Origin: Bacteroidales bacterium | GTDB taxonomy: Bacteria; Bacteroidota; Bacteroidia; Bacteroidales; Bacteroidaceae | DNA: 64,000 bases | Direction: 5' to 3' | Assembly: GCA_004557035.1 (NCBI GenBank) | Contig: SFFB01000019.1 | Span: forward strand, 1-64,000 | In this document: in pieces, positions 24,543 through 33,237 of the stretch | How positions within the stretch are numbered: the stretch's first letter is position 1 | How the letters are laid out: each line of letters starts with the position of its first letter | Position numbers and translations under genes: made by a program | Notes under the pieces: generated by a model | The model's input: the letters and a program-made list of their open reading frames with translations, nothing else | Databases searched by the model: none | Told to the model about the DNA's origin: nothing

Positions 24543-26078
24543 ATGGCAAAAAAAGCTCTCTTAATGATCCTCGACGGATGGGGTAACGGTTCGCACGGCA
24601 AAGGCGACGTTATCTTCCAGACGCCTACTCCCTTCATCGACAGTCTGAACGAAAAGTATCCGCACTCGCAACTGCTGGCCTGCGGCGAAAACGTGGGACT
24701 GCCCGACGGTCAAATGGGTAACTCTGAGGTGGGACACCTCAATATCGGTGCCGGACGCATCGTCTATCAAGACCTCGTGAAAATCAACCGCGCCTGCGCC
24801 GACGGTTCCATCCTCAAAAATCCCGAAATCATCCGTGCCTACGACTACGCCAAGCAAAACGGCAAGGGGCTCCACCTTATGGGACTCACCTCTACCGGCG
24901 GCGTGCACTCTTCGCTCGACCACCTCTTCAAACTCGTCGACATCTCTGCCGAATATGGCATCTCCGACCACACCTACGTGCACTGCTTTATGGATGGCCG
25001 CGACACCGACCCGAAAAGCGGTAAGGGCTTCATCCAAGACCTCACCAACCACTGCGCCAAGAGCGGTGCCCACGTGGCCAGCATCATCGGCCGCTTCTAT
25101 GCCATGGACCGCGACAAGCGCTGGAACCGCGTGAAGATTGCCTACGACCAGCTCGTTGAAGGCAAGGGACGCGCCGTGACGGACATGGTGGCCGGCGTGC
25201 AGAGTTGCTACGACAGCGACAGCGAAGACCATAAAAACACCGACGAATTCATGGAACCGCTCGTCAACGCCAACGTTGACGGACGCATCAAGGAGGGCGA
25301 CGTGGTCATCTTCTTCAACTACCGCAACGACCGCGCCAAAGAGCTCACCGTGGTACTCACACAGCAGGACATGCCCGAAGAAGGTATGCACACCATCCCC
25401 GGCCTGCAATATTTCTGCATGACGCCCTACGACGCTTCGTTCACCGGCGTTCACATTCTCTTCCCCAAAGAAAACGTCAACAACACGCTTGGAGAATACT
25501 TGGCCTCTAAGGGTCTCAAGCAGCTCCACACAGCCGAGACAGAAAAATATGCCCACGTGACCTTCTTCTTCAACGGCGGACGCGAAACGCCTTTCGACGG
25601 CGAAGACCGCATCCTCGTGCCTTCGCCCAAAGTGGCCACCTACGACCTCAAACCCGAAATGTCGGCTTTTGAGGTGAAAGACAAACTCGTGGCTGCCATT
25701 GGCGAAGAGAAATACGACTTCATCGTGGTGAACTTTGCCAACGGCGACATGGTAGGCCACACGGGCATCTACGAAGCCATCACCAAAGCCGTGGAGGCCG
25801 TAGACCAATGTGTGGGTGAAGTGGTGACTGCCGCCAATGCCGCCGGCTATGAGACCATCATCATCGCCGACCACGGCAACGCCGACAACGCCATCAACGA
25901 AGACGGCTCGCCCAACACGGCTCACTCGCTCAACCCCGTGCCGTTCATCTATGTGACGGAAAACAAAAATGCCAAAGTGAAAGACGGCGTCTTGGCCGAC
26001 GTGGCGCCCAGCATCCTCCACATCCTCGGCCTGCCCCAGCCTGCCGAAATGACCGGCAAGGATTTGATCGAAGACTAA
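24543..26078 (+). CDS. gpmI: 2,3-bisphosphoglycerate-independent phosphoglycerate mutase
   Basis: The enzyme interconverts 3- and 2-phosphoglycerate in glycolysis using two Mn2+ ions. It has 511 residues, the normal length. ALLMILDGWG carries the first metal Asp. The phosphoserine is Ser61 in GNSEVGHLNIGAGR. HCFMDGRDTDPKSG, NYRNDRAKEL, NFANGDMVGHTG and IIADHGNADN complete the metal and substrate sites. It is monocistronic, with a strong terminator downstream. Confidence 0.97.
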   Translation: MAKKALLMILDGWGNGSHGKGDVIFQTPTPFIDSLNEKYPHSQLLACGENVGLPDGQMGNSEVGHLNIGAGRIVYQDLVKINRACADGSILKNPEIIRAYDYAKQNGKGLHLMGLTSTGGVHSSLDHLFKLVDISAEYGISDHTYVHCFMDGRDTDPKSGKGFIQDLTNHCAKSGAHVASIIGRFYAMDRDKRWNRVKIAYDQLVEGKGRAVTDMVAGVQSCYDSDSEDHKNTDEFMEPLVNANVDGRIKEGDVVIFFNYRNDRAKELTVVLTQQDMPEEGMHTIPGLQYFCMTPYDASFTGVHILFPKENVNNTLGEYLASKGLKQLHTAETEKYAHVTFFFNGGRETPFDGEDRILVPSPKVATYDLKPEMSAFEVKDKLVAAIGEEKYDFIVVNFANGDMVGHTGIYEAITKAVEAVDQCVGEVVTAANAAGYETIIIADHGNADNAINEDGSPNTAHSLNPVPFIYVTENKNAKVKDGVLADVAPSILHILGLPQPAEMTGKDLIED

Positions 26079-26125
26079 AGTCTCTGAACTTTGCTCCTCT
26101 GCATAAGAGGAGTGCCTACAAATAG

Positions 26126-26170
26126 CCCACCCGGCTCGGACGTTACGCTCCGAGTCGGGTGGGTCTTTTT
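26126..26170 (+). terminator. Strong intrinsic terminator after gpmI
   Basis: CCCACCCGGCTCGGA (26126-26140) pairs with TCCGAGTCGGGTGGG (26149-26163) with one mismatch, followed by TCTTTTT. Confidence 0.92.
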
Positions 26171-26289
26171 GAATGAACTCAAGGCAAGGGAAAATAAACC
26201 GTGAGCCTATGACACATCGTCCGGGCAAGAAATCTCAAAACGGACGATTATGGTGGCTCCTTAATCACCATAAAAAACCTACTCATCCC

Positions 26290-26412
26290 CTCCTTTTCCC
26301 TTCCCTACCCAAATTGTTGCCTTTTTCCCAATCACACAATCACGGGCTTCTAACCATCTGACAATGTGGAAGATGCTGTGATTGAACGCTTCAGTCACGC
26401 CAATCACGCCGA
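26290..26412 (-). repeat. Intergenic repeat family Q, copy 2 (reverse orientation)
   Basis: Read on the minus strand this gives GCGTGACTGAAGCGTT, CAATCACAGC, then CCCGTGATTGTGTGATTGGG and AAAAAGGCAACAATTTGGGT. It is colinear with copies at 300-400 and 42460-42560. It sits between the gpmI terminator and the reverse gene ending at 26568. No credible gene was found in 26172-26567. Confidence 0.6.
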
Positions 26413-26445
26413 GAAGGCTTGTCGGGAGCGTCGGAGAAAGTCAAA

Positions 26446-26498
26446 CAGACCGCAGCCGTGCCTTCCGGTTGGTGTCGGAGGCAGGGTTCTGCGGTCTG
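26446..26498 (-). terminator. Probable terminator of the gene at 26568-27296
   Basis: CAGACCGCAG (26446-26455) and CTGCGGTCTG (26489-26498) are perfect 10-bp arms. On the minus strand the structure is followed by TTTGACTTTC. It lies 70 nt past the stop of the reverse gene. Confidence 0.55.
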
Positions 26499-26567
26499 TC
26501 GCTCATCCCGTCGTTTCATCAAAGTGTGGTTTCAGCCCTGCGGTTCATCGTGTGGGTTTTGTCTTCG

Positions 26568-27296
26568 TCAAAGCGTTCTGTCGGCCTTGGCTGCCACGGC
26601 CATATCGCCGTCGGTGCGCTCATCAGTCCCTGTCGCTTCATCCCTTCTCTCGTCTTCGGCATTTTCATCGTTGAAGGTGAAACCCACGTTGTGTCTCTTT
26701 TTCGGTTTAGTTTCGCTCAGGCTCTTTCTCACCAAATCATCCACATAGTTTCTTTGCTCAATGCACACGTTTAAAACATATTGGAGATAACCAGACACTT
26801 CTTCCATATTCTTCAACAAGAGCAATGGCATATTGGTGCTCACCACATACTCTGAAGTTTCTGGATGTGTATTCCAAATTACGGTGGGAGGGAAATTACC
26901 GTTGGCGTTGTTGATGGCTTCAATAATATCGGGCCATGCAGGGTCGTCAGGCAGGCAACCTGCCCAGTTCAGATACCACAGCACAGTAAAGGGAGCATTG
27001 TTGCGAAAAATAAACGATTGACCTTGATACTTCAAAAGGATGTTGTCGCCGTCGATTTCCGGCTGGCAACCCAGGTCTGTGAGGCCCTGCATAATCTGAC
27101 TGGTCAACTCTTCTTTGGTTTGTGGCCCTGCAAGTGCGGGATTTCCGCCATACGCTTTTTCTTCTTTCTTGTGATTGTTTTTGTAATACAAGGCTGTAAC
27201 GGCAAACGTCAGCACCATCAATAATACCGTGGGCAGTGCAAATGCTGAAATGGCAAAACTCATCATAAGGCGTATTGTTAATAAGGTTAAACTCAT
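26568..27296 (-). CDS. Membrane-anchored protein of unknown function
   Basis: The 242-residue chain starts with one or two hydrophobic stretches (residues 2-37, ...VLLMVLTFAVTALYY). A soluble domain follows (about 60-200: LTSQIMQGLTDLGCQPEIDGDNILLKYQ..., FIFRNNAPFTVLWYLNWAG). The tail is highly charged with DDERRDE-like residues. The alpha/beta pattern of the middle part recalls YbjN/secretion-chaperone-like folds, but that is only a resemblance. The start at 27296 is chosen for frame length; Met residues at 11 and 12 are alternatives. It has its own good promoter. Confidence 0.75.
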   Translation of the reverse strand: MSLTLLTIRLMMSFAISAFALPTVLLMVLTFAVTALYYKNNHKKEEKAYGGNPALAGPQTKEELTSQIMQGLTDLGCQPEIDGDNILLKYQGQSFIFRNNAPFTVLWYLNWAGCLPDDPAWPDIIEAINNANGNFPPTVIWNTHPETSEYVVSTNMPLLLLKNMEEVSGYLQYVLNVCIEQRNYVDDLVRKSLSETKPKKRHNVGFTFNDENAEDERRDEATGTDERTDGDMAVAAKADRTL

Positions 27297-27401
27297 TGGG
27301 TCTCATCCAATCTCTGTGCCAAGCTGATGCGACTGTCATTTTGTCAGTCAAAGGCCGGCGCAGTGGGTTTTGATGATTTCTGTTGTGTAAGTTTTACACT
27401 G

Positions 27402-27432
27402 CAAAAGTAGACATAAAAAATATACCACCAAA
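27402..27432 (-). promoter_or_regulatory. Promoter of the gene at 26568-27296
   Basis: On the minus strand: TTTG at 27429-27432, a 19-nt spacer and TACTTTTG at 27402-27409, an exact consensus. The leader would be about 100 nt long and holds no recognised riboswitch. Confidence 0.75.
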
Positions 27433-27649
27433 CAAATTCGTGTAAAAATTACACCGAACGTGTATTTTTTAGTTTCCCGACGGATTGGAAGGGGGAATAG
27501 AGGGGCAAAGAAACCACGCAGACCGTACAAAAAGGGGACTGAGCATGACAAAAAAGCACGAATTTTTCACTTAAACAATTGGCCGGCGTGTCCAATCGGG
27601 GATTTTTCGGACCGAAAACGGCCTCAATCGGATCAAAAGGCTTGCCGTC

Positions 27650-27807
27650 ATTCCTGCAATAAGGACAGGAGCCACGGGAATAAGGAGAGAAATTCCTGTC
27701 CTTATGGCCGTAACGCTCTAAAAGCCAACAAAAAAGGCCCGCGACAAGGGGCCTTCTCTATCTGTTACCTCAAAGGTAGACCAAAACCGGGTGACGAAAA
27801 AAGACAA
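27650..27807 (-). ncRNA. Two-hairpin small-RNA-like unit, copy A
   Basis: On the minus strand the order is TTGTCTTTTTTC (27807-27796), a 17-nt gap, then TACCTTTG (27778-27771), with a start near 27764. Hairpin 1 is AAGGCCC/GGGCCTT (27755-27734), followed by TTTTTT. TTACGG is at 27713-27708. Hairpin 2 is ATAAGGACAGGA/TCCTGTCCTTAT (27705-27659). It is the same layout as the units at 8880 and 37950, and the tail GAGGCCGTTTTC is also shared with the copy near 38 kb. The rest of 27297-27845 shows no gene. Confidence 0.6.
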
Positions 27808-27845
27808 TAGGCGGCGCAACAAACAAACGGGGCGCAAACGGCCTT

Positions 27846-28376
27846 TCACAACAGCTCCTCGGACTCGCCGGCCTCGCGGTTTAGCCGATGGGCATAGGCA
27901 AAAAACCAGTCTGAGAGGCGGTTGAGCCAAGGCAGGGCTTCGGTGCAACCGGCCGCCACCACACTGCGCTCGGCACGCCGGCAAACGGCACGGCAAACAT
28001 GGGCTTGGGCGGCCGTCGGCGTGCCACCGGGCAAGACAAAACCGCCAAGCGTCACACCGAGACTATCTATGGCGCGCTCGAGGTTTTCCACTTCGGCGCC
28101 GGTGGGGAAATAGGTAGGCGTGTCAATGCCCGACAGGCGGGCACCTATGGCGAAAAGGCGGCGCTGGAACTGCCGCAAGACCGCGCGCTCATCTTGCGGC
28201 AACTGGGCGGCAAGAAGGCCTATGTGACTGCTGAGTTCGTCGACATCGCCCACGGCCACAATGCGTGGGTCGGTCTTGGCCACCTTGCCGCCCACGGCCA
28301 GCGAGGTGGTGCCGGCGTCGCCCGTGTGGGTGTAGAGCGTGGGAGAGAGTTTTTGCTTAGAAGTAGTTGATGACAT
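27846..28376 (-). CDS. pduO: Cob(I)alamin adenosyltransferase, PduO type
   Basis: The enzyme transfers adenosyl from ATP to cob(I)alamin to make coenzyme B12. The 176-residue protein shows the PduO/MMAB signature: LYTHTGDAGTTSLAVGGKV near the N-terminus (ATP site), CRAVCRRAERSVVA, and LNRLSDWFFAYAHRLN at the C-terminus. Its start overlaps the end of the methyltransferase-like gene by 20 nt, so the two are coupled. No cobalamin riboswitch is seen. Confidence 0.93.
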   Translation of the reverse strand: MSSTTSKQKLSPTLYTHTGDAGTTSLAVGGKVAKTDPRIVAVGDVDELSSHIGLLAAQLPQDERAVLRQFQRRLFAIGARLSGIDTPTYFPTGAEVENLERAIDSLGVTLGGFVLPGGTPTAAQAHVCRAVCRRAERSVVAAGCTEALPWLNRLSDWFFAYAHRLNREAGESEELL

Positions 28377-28962
28377 GATGCTCTTTGTTTAGTCGGGACT
28401 CGAGAAAGGCGAGGCCGAAATCATAGAGGTCGAAACTGACCCGCACGCGGTCGTCGGCCACAAGCCTCTGCCAGGCGGCGTGGGCGGCCTTGTGGCCCCC
28501 TATGCCGCGCACCACAATCAGGCCGCCGTCGCTCATACGCTCCGTCAGGGACATGACGCCGTCGATGTGGCGCGAGAGGTGGTTGACGTAGGCGAAATCA
28601 CAGGTTTCGTTGGTCAAGACATCGGCCGTGAGGGTGTCGGTCACCGTGAGGCGGCAACTGCCACGGCCTTCATGCAGATAGCGCAAGGTGACGTCGCTCA
28701 CCGGCCCCACCACCACGGCCCTGCGGGCACACGAATGGTTGATGAGACGAAAGAGCAGGCGGTCGTCTTTTTCGCGAAGGTCGGCCCGGTGGTTTTGTCG
28801 CCACGCGTGCAATGGGGCATAAGCGTAAAATTCGCCAGACTCATAAATCACGCCTTTCACCACGTTAAAGGCAAAAGGCGAATGGATGCCATAGCCCCGG
28901 CGGTGGCGGAAACGGACCACCCATCGGGTGAGGCGGCGAAGGCTGACGAAGGGTTGAAACAT
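28357..28962 (-). CDS. SAM-methyltransferase-like protein of Bacteroidetes
   Basis: I place the start at the ATG at 28962 (MFQPFVSLRRLTRWV), 201 residues. RFRHRRGYGIHSPFAFNVVKGVIYE is the hallmark opening of a Bacteroidetes family annotated as class I SAM-dependent methyltransferase or hypothetical. The expected glycine motif is degenerate here (RRAVVVGPVSDVTLRYL), so activity is uncertain. It overlaps the downstream adenosyltransferase by 20 nt and lies 77 nt after xerD on the same strand. Confidence 0.7.
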   Translation of the reverse strand: MFQPFVSLRRLTRWVVRFRHRRGYGIHSPFAFNVVKGVIYESGEFYAYAPLHAWRQNHRADLREKDDRLLFRLINHSCARRAVVVGPVSDVTLRYLHEGRGSCRLTVTDTLTADVLTNETCDFAYVNHLSRHIDGVMSLTERMSDGGLIVVRGIGGHKAAHAAWQRLVADDRVRVSFDLYDFGLAFLESRLNKEHHVINYF

Positions 28963-29039
28963 AAACAATCGGGGTGAAACTGCCGACGAATATAGCAATT
29001 TCCTGAAACAAAGACAACACAAAGCGCCCACGTAATGGT

Positions 29040-29960
29040 TCACGACGGGTCGGCAGGATGGGCGCTGCGGTTGCGGGGGAAGTATTTGAGCACTTGCTCA
29101 CGCAAAAACGGGTTGGCCAAGTGCATGTAGATGTCGGTAGTGGCGATGGTCTCGTGCCCCAACAACTGTTGGATGACGCGCAAGTTGGCACCGCCTTCGA
29201 GCAGGTGAGTGGCAAAGGTGTGGCGCAGGGTGTGGGGACTGATGTCGCCTTGTATGCCGGCAGCGGCAGCGTATTGGCGCAGATTGTGGAACACGGTGAT
29301 GCGCGAGAGGTGGCGACGCCGGGCGGCACTGATGAAGACATAGTCTTCTTCGCCGGGCTTGGGGTCAATCTGGTTGCGCTCCGCGGCCCACAGGTCGAGT
29401 TCGTGGGCGGCACGGTCGGAGAGGGGCACAAGCCGCTCTTTCGAGCCCTTTCCCACCACACGGACATAGCCTTCGGCCTTGAAGACACAACTGAGGCGCA
29501 ACTCACAGAGTTCGCTCACGCGCAGGCCGCAACTGTAGAGCATCTCTATCATGGCCCGGTCGCGGCGGCCTTCGGGTTTGCTCAGGTCGATGGCGGCTAT
29601 GAGGGCGTCGACTTCTTCAACAGACAACACACGAGGCAGGTGTCGGCCAAAAGAGGGCGTGCGCAATAGTTCGGTGGGGTCGGCGTCTAAACGGCCATCG
29701 AGCACAAGAAAATGAAAAAACGACCGCAACGACGACACGGCTCTGCAAATGGAACGCTCGCCAATGCCCAACTCAGAGAGCAACACCATAAAGTGATGGA
29801 AATGGTCGAGCGTCAGGTCTGAAAGACTCAAAGACTCATCGGCCACATATTCCAAAAAACGCGCCACGTCGCGCACATAGGCCTCGCGTGTGTTGGCCGA
29901 AAGACTGCGCTCCAACATCAGATAGGCGGCATAAGAGTCGGTAAGGGCGGAGGTGGACAT
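29040..29960 (-). CDS. xerD: Tyrosine site-specific recombinase XerD
   Basis: The 306-residue protein resolves chromosome dimers at dif with XerC. An N-terminal SAM-like core-binding domain (residues 1-90, AYLMLERSLSANTREAYVRDV) is followed by the catalytic domain. The catalytic residues are in LYSCGLRVSELCEL (Arg), HTLRHTFATHLLEGGA (His-x-x-Arg), LLGHETIATTDIYMHL (His) and nucleophile Tyr278. There is no nearby integrative element, so this is the housekeeping copy. Confidence 0.93.
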   Translation of the reverse strand: MSTSALTDSYAAYLMLERSLSANTREAYVRDVARFLEYVADESLSLSDLTLDHFHHFMVLLSELGIGERSICRAVSSLRSFFHFLVLDGRLDADPTELLRTPSFGRHLPRVLSVEEVDALIAAIDLSKPEGRRDRAMIEMLYSCGLRVSELCELRLSCVFKAEGYVRVVGKGSKERLVPLSDRAAHELDLWAAERNQIDPKPGEEDYVFISAARRRHLSRITVFHNLRQYAAAAGIQGDISPHTLRHTFATHLLEGGANLRVIQQLLGHETIATTDIYMHLANPFLREQVLKYFPRNRSAHPADPS

Positions 29961-30003
29961 ATATATATAATATAAGGTGTGAGAGAGGAGGGGAAGGGAG
30001 AGT

Positions 30004-30150
30004 CAATTATTACAAGTTTTATTTGACTTTGCTCTCGGCTTGCACTAACTTGCGCCTGACGGCGCAAGTTAGGCTGCACTCGGCAGAGCCAAAAGGAAAA
30101 ACTTGCGTCTTCCCTTTTGTCTCTGCACTCATTTGCACTAACTTTGCAAA
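30004..30150 (+). repeat. Hairpin/promoter repeat P, copy 3 (upstream of aroQ)
   Basis: The first hairpin has outer arms AGTCAA/TTTGACT around TACAAGTTTT. Then CTCTCGGCTTGCA leads into a perfect 12-bp hairpin, CTAACTTGCGCC (30045-30056) / GGCGCAAGTTAG (30061-30072), with a TGAC loop. A third hairpin has GCAGAG-CAAAAGG / CCTTTTG-CTCTGC arms, and the module ends in CATTTGCACTAACTTTG, the aroQ promoter. It lies between divergent genes xerD and aroQ. Confidence 0.75.
30116..30146 (+). promoter_or_regulatory. Promoter of the aroQ-pyk operon
   Basis: TTTG (30116-30119), a 19-nt spacer and TAACTTTG (30139-30146) match the consensus exactly. The ATG of aroQ is 58 nt beyond the box. Confidence 0.8.
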
Positions 30151-30204
30151 AGGAAAACAACGACACAAAGTTAAGGAAATCTTCTATCCCATCTGCTACA
30201 CGCC

Positions 30205-30639
30205 ATGAAGATATTGATTATGAACGGTCCCAACCTCAACCTGCTGGGACAAAGAGAACCCGGGATTTATGGTTCGGGCACAATGGACGACTGTCTTAAC
30301 GCCCTGCGCGCACTCCATCCCAGAGTGGAAATCGTCTATTACCAAAGCAACATCGAGGGTGAACTCATTAACCGCCTGCAAGCAGCTATGAATGAACACA
30401 TCGATGGCGTGGTACTCAACGCCGGCGCCTACACCCACACGTCCATAGCCCTGCACGACGCCATTCGCTCCGTCAACTTCCCCGTGATAGAAGTGCACAT
30501 CTCCAACGTGCACCAAAGAGAAGATTTCCGCCACCACTCCATGATTTCTCCGGCTTGCAAAGGCGTCATCTGCGGTTTCGGCCTCAATTCCTACCGACTC
30601 GGCGTGGAGGCCATCATGTATGCCCGACAAGAAGACTAA
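30205..30639 (+). CDS. aroQ: 3-dehydroquinate dehydratase, type II
   Basis: AroQ dehydrates 3-dehydroquinate to 3-dehydroshikimate in the shikimate pathway. The 144-residue protein has NGPNLNLLGQREPGIYG at the N-terminus with the catalytic Tyr, then VVLNAGAYTHTSIALHDAI and EVHISNVHQREDFRHHS, the type II active-site blocks. It is the first gene of a run aroQ-pyk-OMT-rbfA-permease. Confidence 0.97.
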   Translation: MKILIMNGPNLNLLGQREPGIYGSGTMDDCLNALRALHPRVEIVYYQSNIEGELINRLQAAMNEHIDGVVLNAGAYTHTSIALHDAIRSVNFPVIEVHISNVHQREDFRHHSMISPACKGVICGFGLNSYRLGVEAIMYARQED

Positions 30640-30663
30640 AACCCGCCACACTTAACTGAACTT

Positions 30664-32118
30664 ATGTACAAGAAAACCAAAATCGTAGCCACCATTTCAG
30701 ACGCCCGCTGCGACATCGGCCTGTTGCGCTCGCTATATGAAGAGGGCATGAACGTGGTGCGCCTCAACACTGCCCACCAGGGACCCGAGGGTATGCGCCG
30801 CGTCATCAACAACGTGCGCGAGGTGTCAAGCCGCATCGCCGTGCTGATAGACACCAAAGGACCGGAAGTGCGCACCACACGCACCGAGCGCCCCATCGAA
30901 CTGCAACGCGGCGACCTCGTCGAAATCATCGCCAACCCCGAAGCCGTCACCACGCCGAGCCAAATCTCGGTGACCTATGGCGGATTTGTCAACGACGTAC
31001 CCGTGGGTGCCCATGTCTTGATTGACGACGGCGAGGTGGGGCTTTTTGTAGAAGAAAAAACAGCCAACGCATTGATTTGTCGCGTGGAAAACGACGCCAC
31101 ACTGGGCTCACGCAAAAGTGTGAACGTGCCGGGCGTGCGCATCAACCTGCCGGCTCTTACCGAGCGCGACAAAGCCAACATCGCCTTTGCCATCGAAGCC
31201 GACGTGGCCTTTATCGCTCACTCTTTCGTCAGATCTAAAGAAGACGTGGCCGCCGTGAGGCAAATGCTCGACGAGGCCGGAAGCGACATACGCATCATTG
31301 CCAAAATCGAAAACCAAGAGGGAGTGGACCACATCGACGAAATACTCGAAGCGGCCGACGGCATCATGGTGGCACGCGGCGACCTGGGCATCGAAGTAGC
31401 CCAAGAACTCATCCCCGGCATACAGCGCCGACTGGTCAACAAAGCCATACGGGCACACAAGCCCGTCATCGTGGCCACGCAGATGCTGCAAAGTATGATC
31501 AAAAACCCACGTCCCACCCGCACCGAGGTGACCGACATTGCCAACGCCGTCTACTCGCACGCCGACGCCTTGATGCTCTCGGGCGAAACGGCTTATGGCG
31601 ACTACCCTGTCGAAGCCGTGCGCGTGATGGCCACAGTGGCGGCACAGGCCGAGAAAGACACGTTCGACGACCTGCCCGAAGTGGACGTGCCTCTGCCCAA
31701 ACACCCCGACGTGACCGAGTTTTTCGCCAAAGAGGCCGTAATGGCGACCCACCGCATGCGCCTCAAAGCCATCATTACCGATAGTTTCACCGGTCGCACG
31801 GCGCGGTATGTGTCGTCCTATCGCGGCCGTTGTGCCGTCTTGGCCATTTGCTATAAAGCCAAAACCGTACGCCACCTCGCCTTGTCTTATGGCGTCTATG
31901 CACTCTATATGCCTATGAAGAGCTACGGCCACGAGTTTCTCCTCGCCGCGCTGCGCCGCCTCATCAAAGACGGCGTCGTAGGACTCGAAGACCGCATCTG
32001 CTACCTTGGTTCGCAACGCAAGGAGCAGAGCACCTCTTTCATGGAAATGAACATCGTGGGCGAACTCTTCAAGGAAGAGGGTGTCGAAACGCCGCCACAA
32101 GTGGCCGGCACACACTGA
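30664..32118 (+). CDS. pyk: Pyruvate kinase
   Basis: It catalyses the last step of glycolysis, PEP + ADP to pyruvate + ATP. At 484 residues it has the normal length. TKIVATISDARCD opens the barrel; VVRLNTAHQ and VLIDTKGPEVRT are substrate loops. IIAKIENQEGVDHIDEIL with GIMVARGDLGIEV holds the catalytic lysine and metal site. MLQSMIKNPRPTRTEVTDIA is the next conserved block. The C-terminal domain ends with residues 450-484. It lies 24 nt after aroQ. Confidence 0.97.
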   Translation: MYKKTKIVATISDARCDIGLLRSLYEEGMNVVRLNTAHQGPEGMRRVINNVREVSSRIAVLIDTKGPEVRTTRTERPIELQRGDLVEIIANPEAVTTPSQISVTYGGFVNDVPVGAHVLIDDGEVGLFVEEKTANALICRVENDATLGSRKSVNVPGVRINLPALTERDKANIAFAIEADVAFIAHSFVRSKEDVAAVRQMLDEAGSDIRIIAKIENQEGVDHIDEILEAADGIMVARGDLGIEVAQELIPGIQRRLVNKAIRAHKPVIVATQMLQSMIKNPRPTRTEVTDIANAVYSHADALMLSGETAYGDYPVEAVRVMATVAAQAEKDTFDDLPEVDVPLPKHPDVTEFFAKEAVMATHRMRLKAIITDSFTGRTARYVSSYRGRCAVLAICYKAKTVRHLALSYGVYALYMPMKSYGHEFLLAALRRLIKDGVVGLEDRICYLGSQRKEQSTSFMEMNIVGELFKEEGVETPPQVAGTH

Positions 32119-32152
32119 ACCGCCTCACAGTCACCAGCCTTAGTCCCCAACA

Positions 32153-32851
32153 ATGCCTTCATATCTCAAAACCAACCGGCACATAGAGAGCCAAATCGTT
32201 GACGCCCGCGAACGCGCCCAGCGCCTTGACGATTACATGACGGCCCACTCGTCGAAAGAAGACGACTATATGGCCCGGCTCTATCGCGCCACTCAGACCC
32301 ACCTGCTCCGCCCGCGCATGGCATCGGGACACCTCCAAGGCCTGCTGCTGCGTATGTTGACGCAAATGATCAAGCCCCGCGTGGTGGTGGAGATAGGCAC
32401 CTACTCGGGTTATTCGGCACTCAGCATGGCTGCCGGTATGGACAAGGGCGGCATCATCTATTCGTTTGAAATCAACGACGAACAGGAAGATTTCACCAAG
32501 CCCTGGCTCGAAGGCTCGCCCTATCCCGCCAAAGTGGAAATGATAATCGGCAACGCCCTCGACCTGCTCCCGCCAATGGACATCAAGGCCGACATGGCCT
32601 TCATCGACGGCGACAAACGACAATATGCCAACTACTACACGCTGATTATGTCGAAACTCAAAGCCGGAGGCTGGCTGCTGGCCGACAACACGCTCTGGGA
32701 CGGCCATGTGACAGACCCAGACTACGACGGCGACGCTCAGACGAAAGGCATCAAGGCGTTCAACGACCTCGTGGCCGCCGACCCGAAAGTCGAGAAAGTC
32801 ATCATACCACTGCGCGACGGCCTCACGCTCATCCGGAAATTAAGCGACTGA
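32153..32851 (+). CDS. SAM-dependent O-methyltransferase (family 3)
   Basis: The 232-residue protein is of the COG4122/caffeoyl-CoA-O-methyltransferase-like family. VVVEIGTYSGYSALSMAAGM is the SAM motif I; MAFIDGDKRQYANYY and LLADNTLWDGHV are family blocks holding metal ligands. The core family normally begins near LDDYMTAHSS, so about 26 N-terminal residues (PSYLKTNRHIESQ...) are extra, but no better start codon precedes that block. The substrate is unknown. The gene sits in a run with pyk and rbfA. Confidence 0.88.
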   Translation: MPSYLKTNRHIESQIVDARERAQRLDDYMTAHSSKEDDYMARLYRATQTHLLRPRMASGHLQGLLLRMLTQMIKPRVVVEIGTYSGYSALSMAAGMDKGGIIYSFEINDEQEDFTKPWLEGSPYPAKVEMIIGNALDLLPPMDIKADMAFIDGDKRQYANYYTLIMSKLKAGGWLLADNTLWDGHVTDPDYDGDAQTKGIKAFNDLVAADPKVEKVIIPLRDGLTLIRKLSD

Positions 32852-32900
32852 ATTTGCTCTATAACCCCAAACCTTTTTCATCACTCCACACCACTTTTAT

Positions 32901-33236
32901 ATGGAAACAACAAGACAACAAAAGATACAGCGCCTCATCCAGAAAGAACTGGGCGAAATCTTCCAACGCCAGACGCAGGCCATGGGCGGCGTACTCGTAT
33001 CGGTGAGTGCCGTGCGCATCAGCCCCGACCTCAGCGTGTGCCGCGGCTATCTGAGTGTATTCCCCTCGGAACGTGCCTCGGAAATCGTGGACAATATCAA
33101 CAAAAACGTTCGTCAGTTGCGCTACGAACTGGGCCGCCGTCTGGGCCAACAGCTCCGCATCATTCCTGAGTTTACATTCTATGTAGACGACTCGCTCGAC
33201 TATATCGACCACATTGACGAGCTTCTGAAAAAATAA
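32901..33236 (+). CDS. rbfA: 30S ribosome-binding factor A
   Basis: RbfA helps mature the 5' end of 16S rRNA in the 30S subunit. The 111-residue KH-like protein has RQQKIQRLIQKELGEIFQRQ, then VSVSAVRISPDLSVCRGYLSV and LGRRLGQQLRIIPEFTFYVDDSLDYIDHID, which are conserved. The next gene starts 1 nt after its stop, implying coupled translation. Confidence 0.95.
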   Translation: METTRQQKIQRLIQKELGEIFQRQTQAMGGVLVSVSAVRISPDLSVCRGYLSVFPSERASEIVDNINKNVRQLRYELGRRLGQQLRIIPEFTFYVDDSLDYIDHIDELLKK

Positions 33237-33237
33237 C

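Noticed and set aside
24561..26228. A 555-residue antisense frame across gpmI
   Set aside because: gpmI carries all catalytic motifs. The antisense frame has no recognisable domain and is typical mirror coding.
26366..26774. Overlapping forward frames between gpmI and the reverse gene
   Set aside because: Three frames overlap, none has a promoter or motif, and the region contains repeat Q and a terminator hairpin of the reverse gene.
27460..27810. A 116-residue forward frame
   Set aside because: It overlays the promoter and hairpins of the small-RNA-like unit, and is rich in Arg/Lys/Gly with no family.
28377..29043. Longer start of the methyltransferase-like protein at 29043
   Set aside because: It would overlap the end of xerD. 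The conserved RGYGIHSPFAF block needs only the start at 28962.
29040..29960. Integrase of a mobile island
   Set aside because: The protein has the size and motifs of housekeeping XerD, and there is no adjacent attachment site, cargo or direct repeat.
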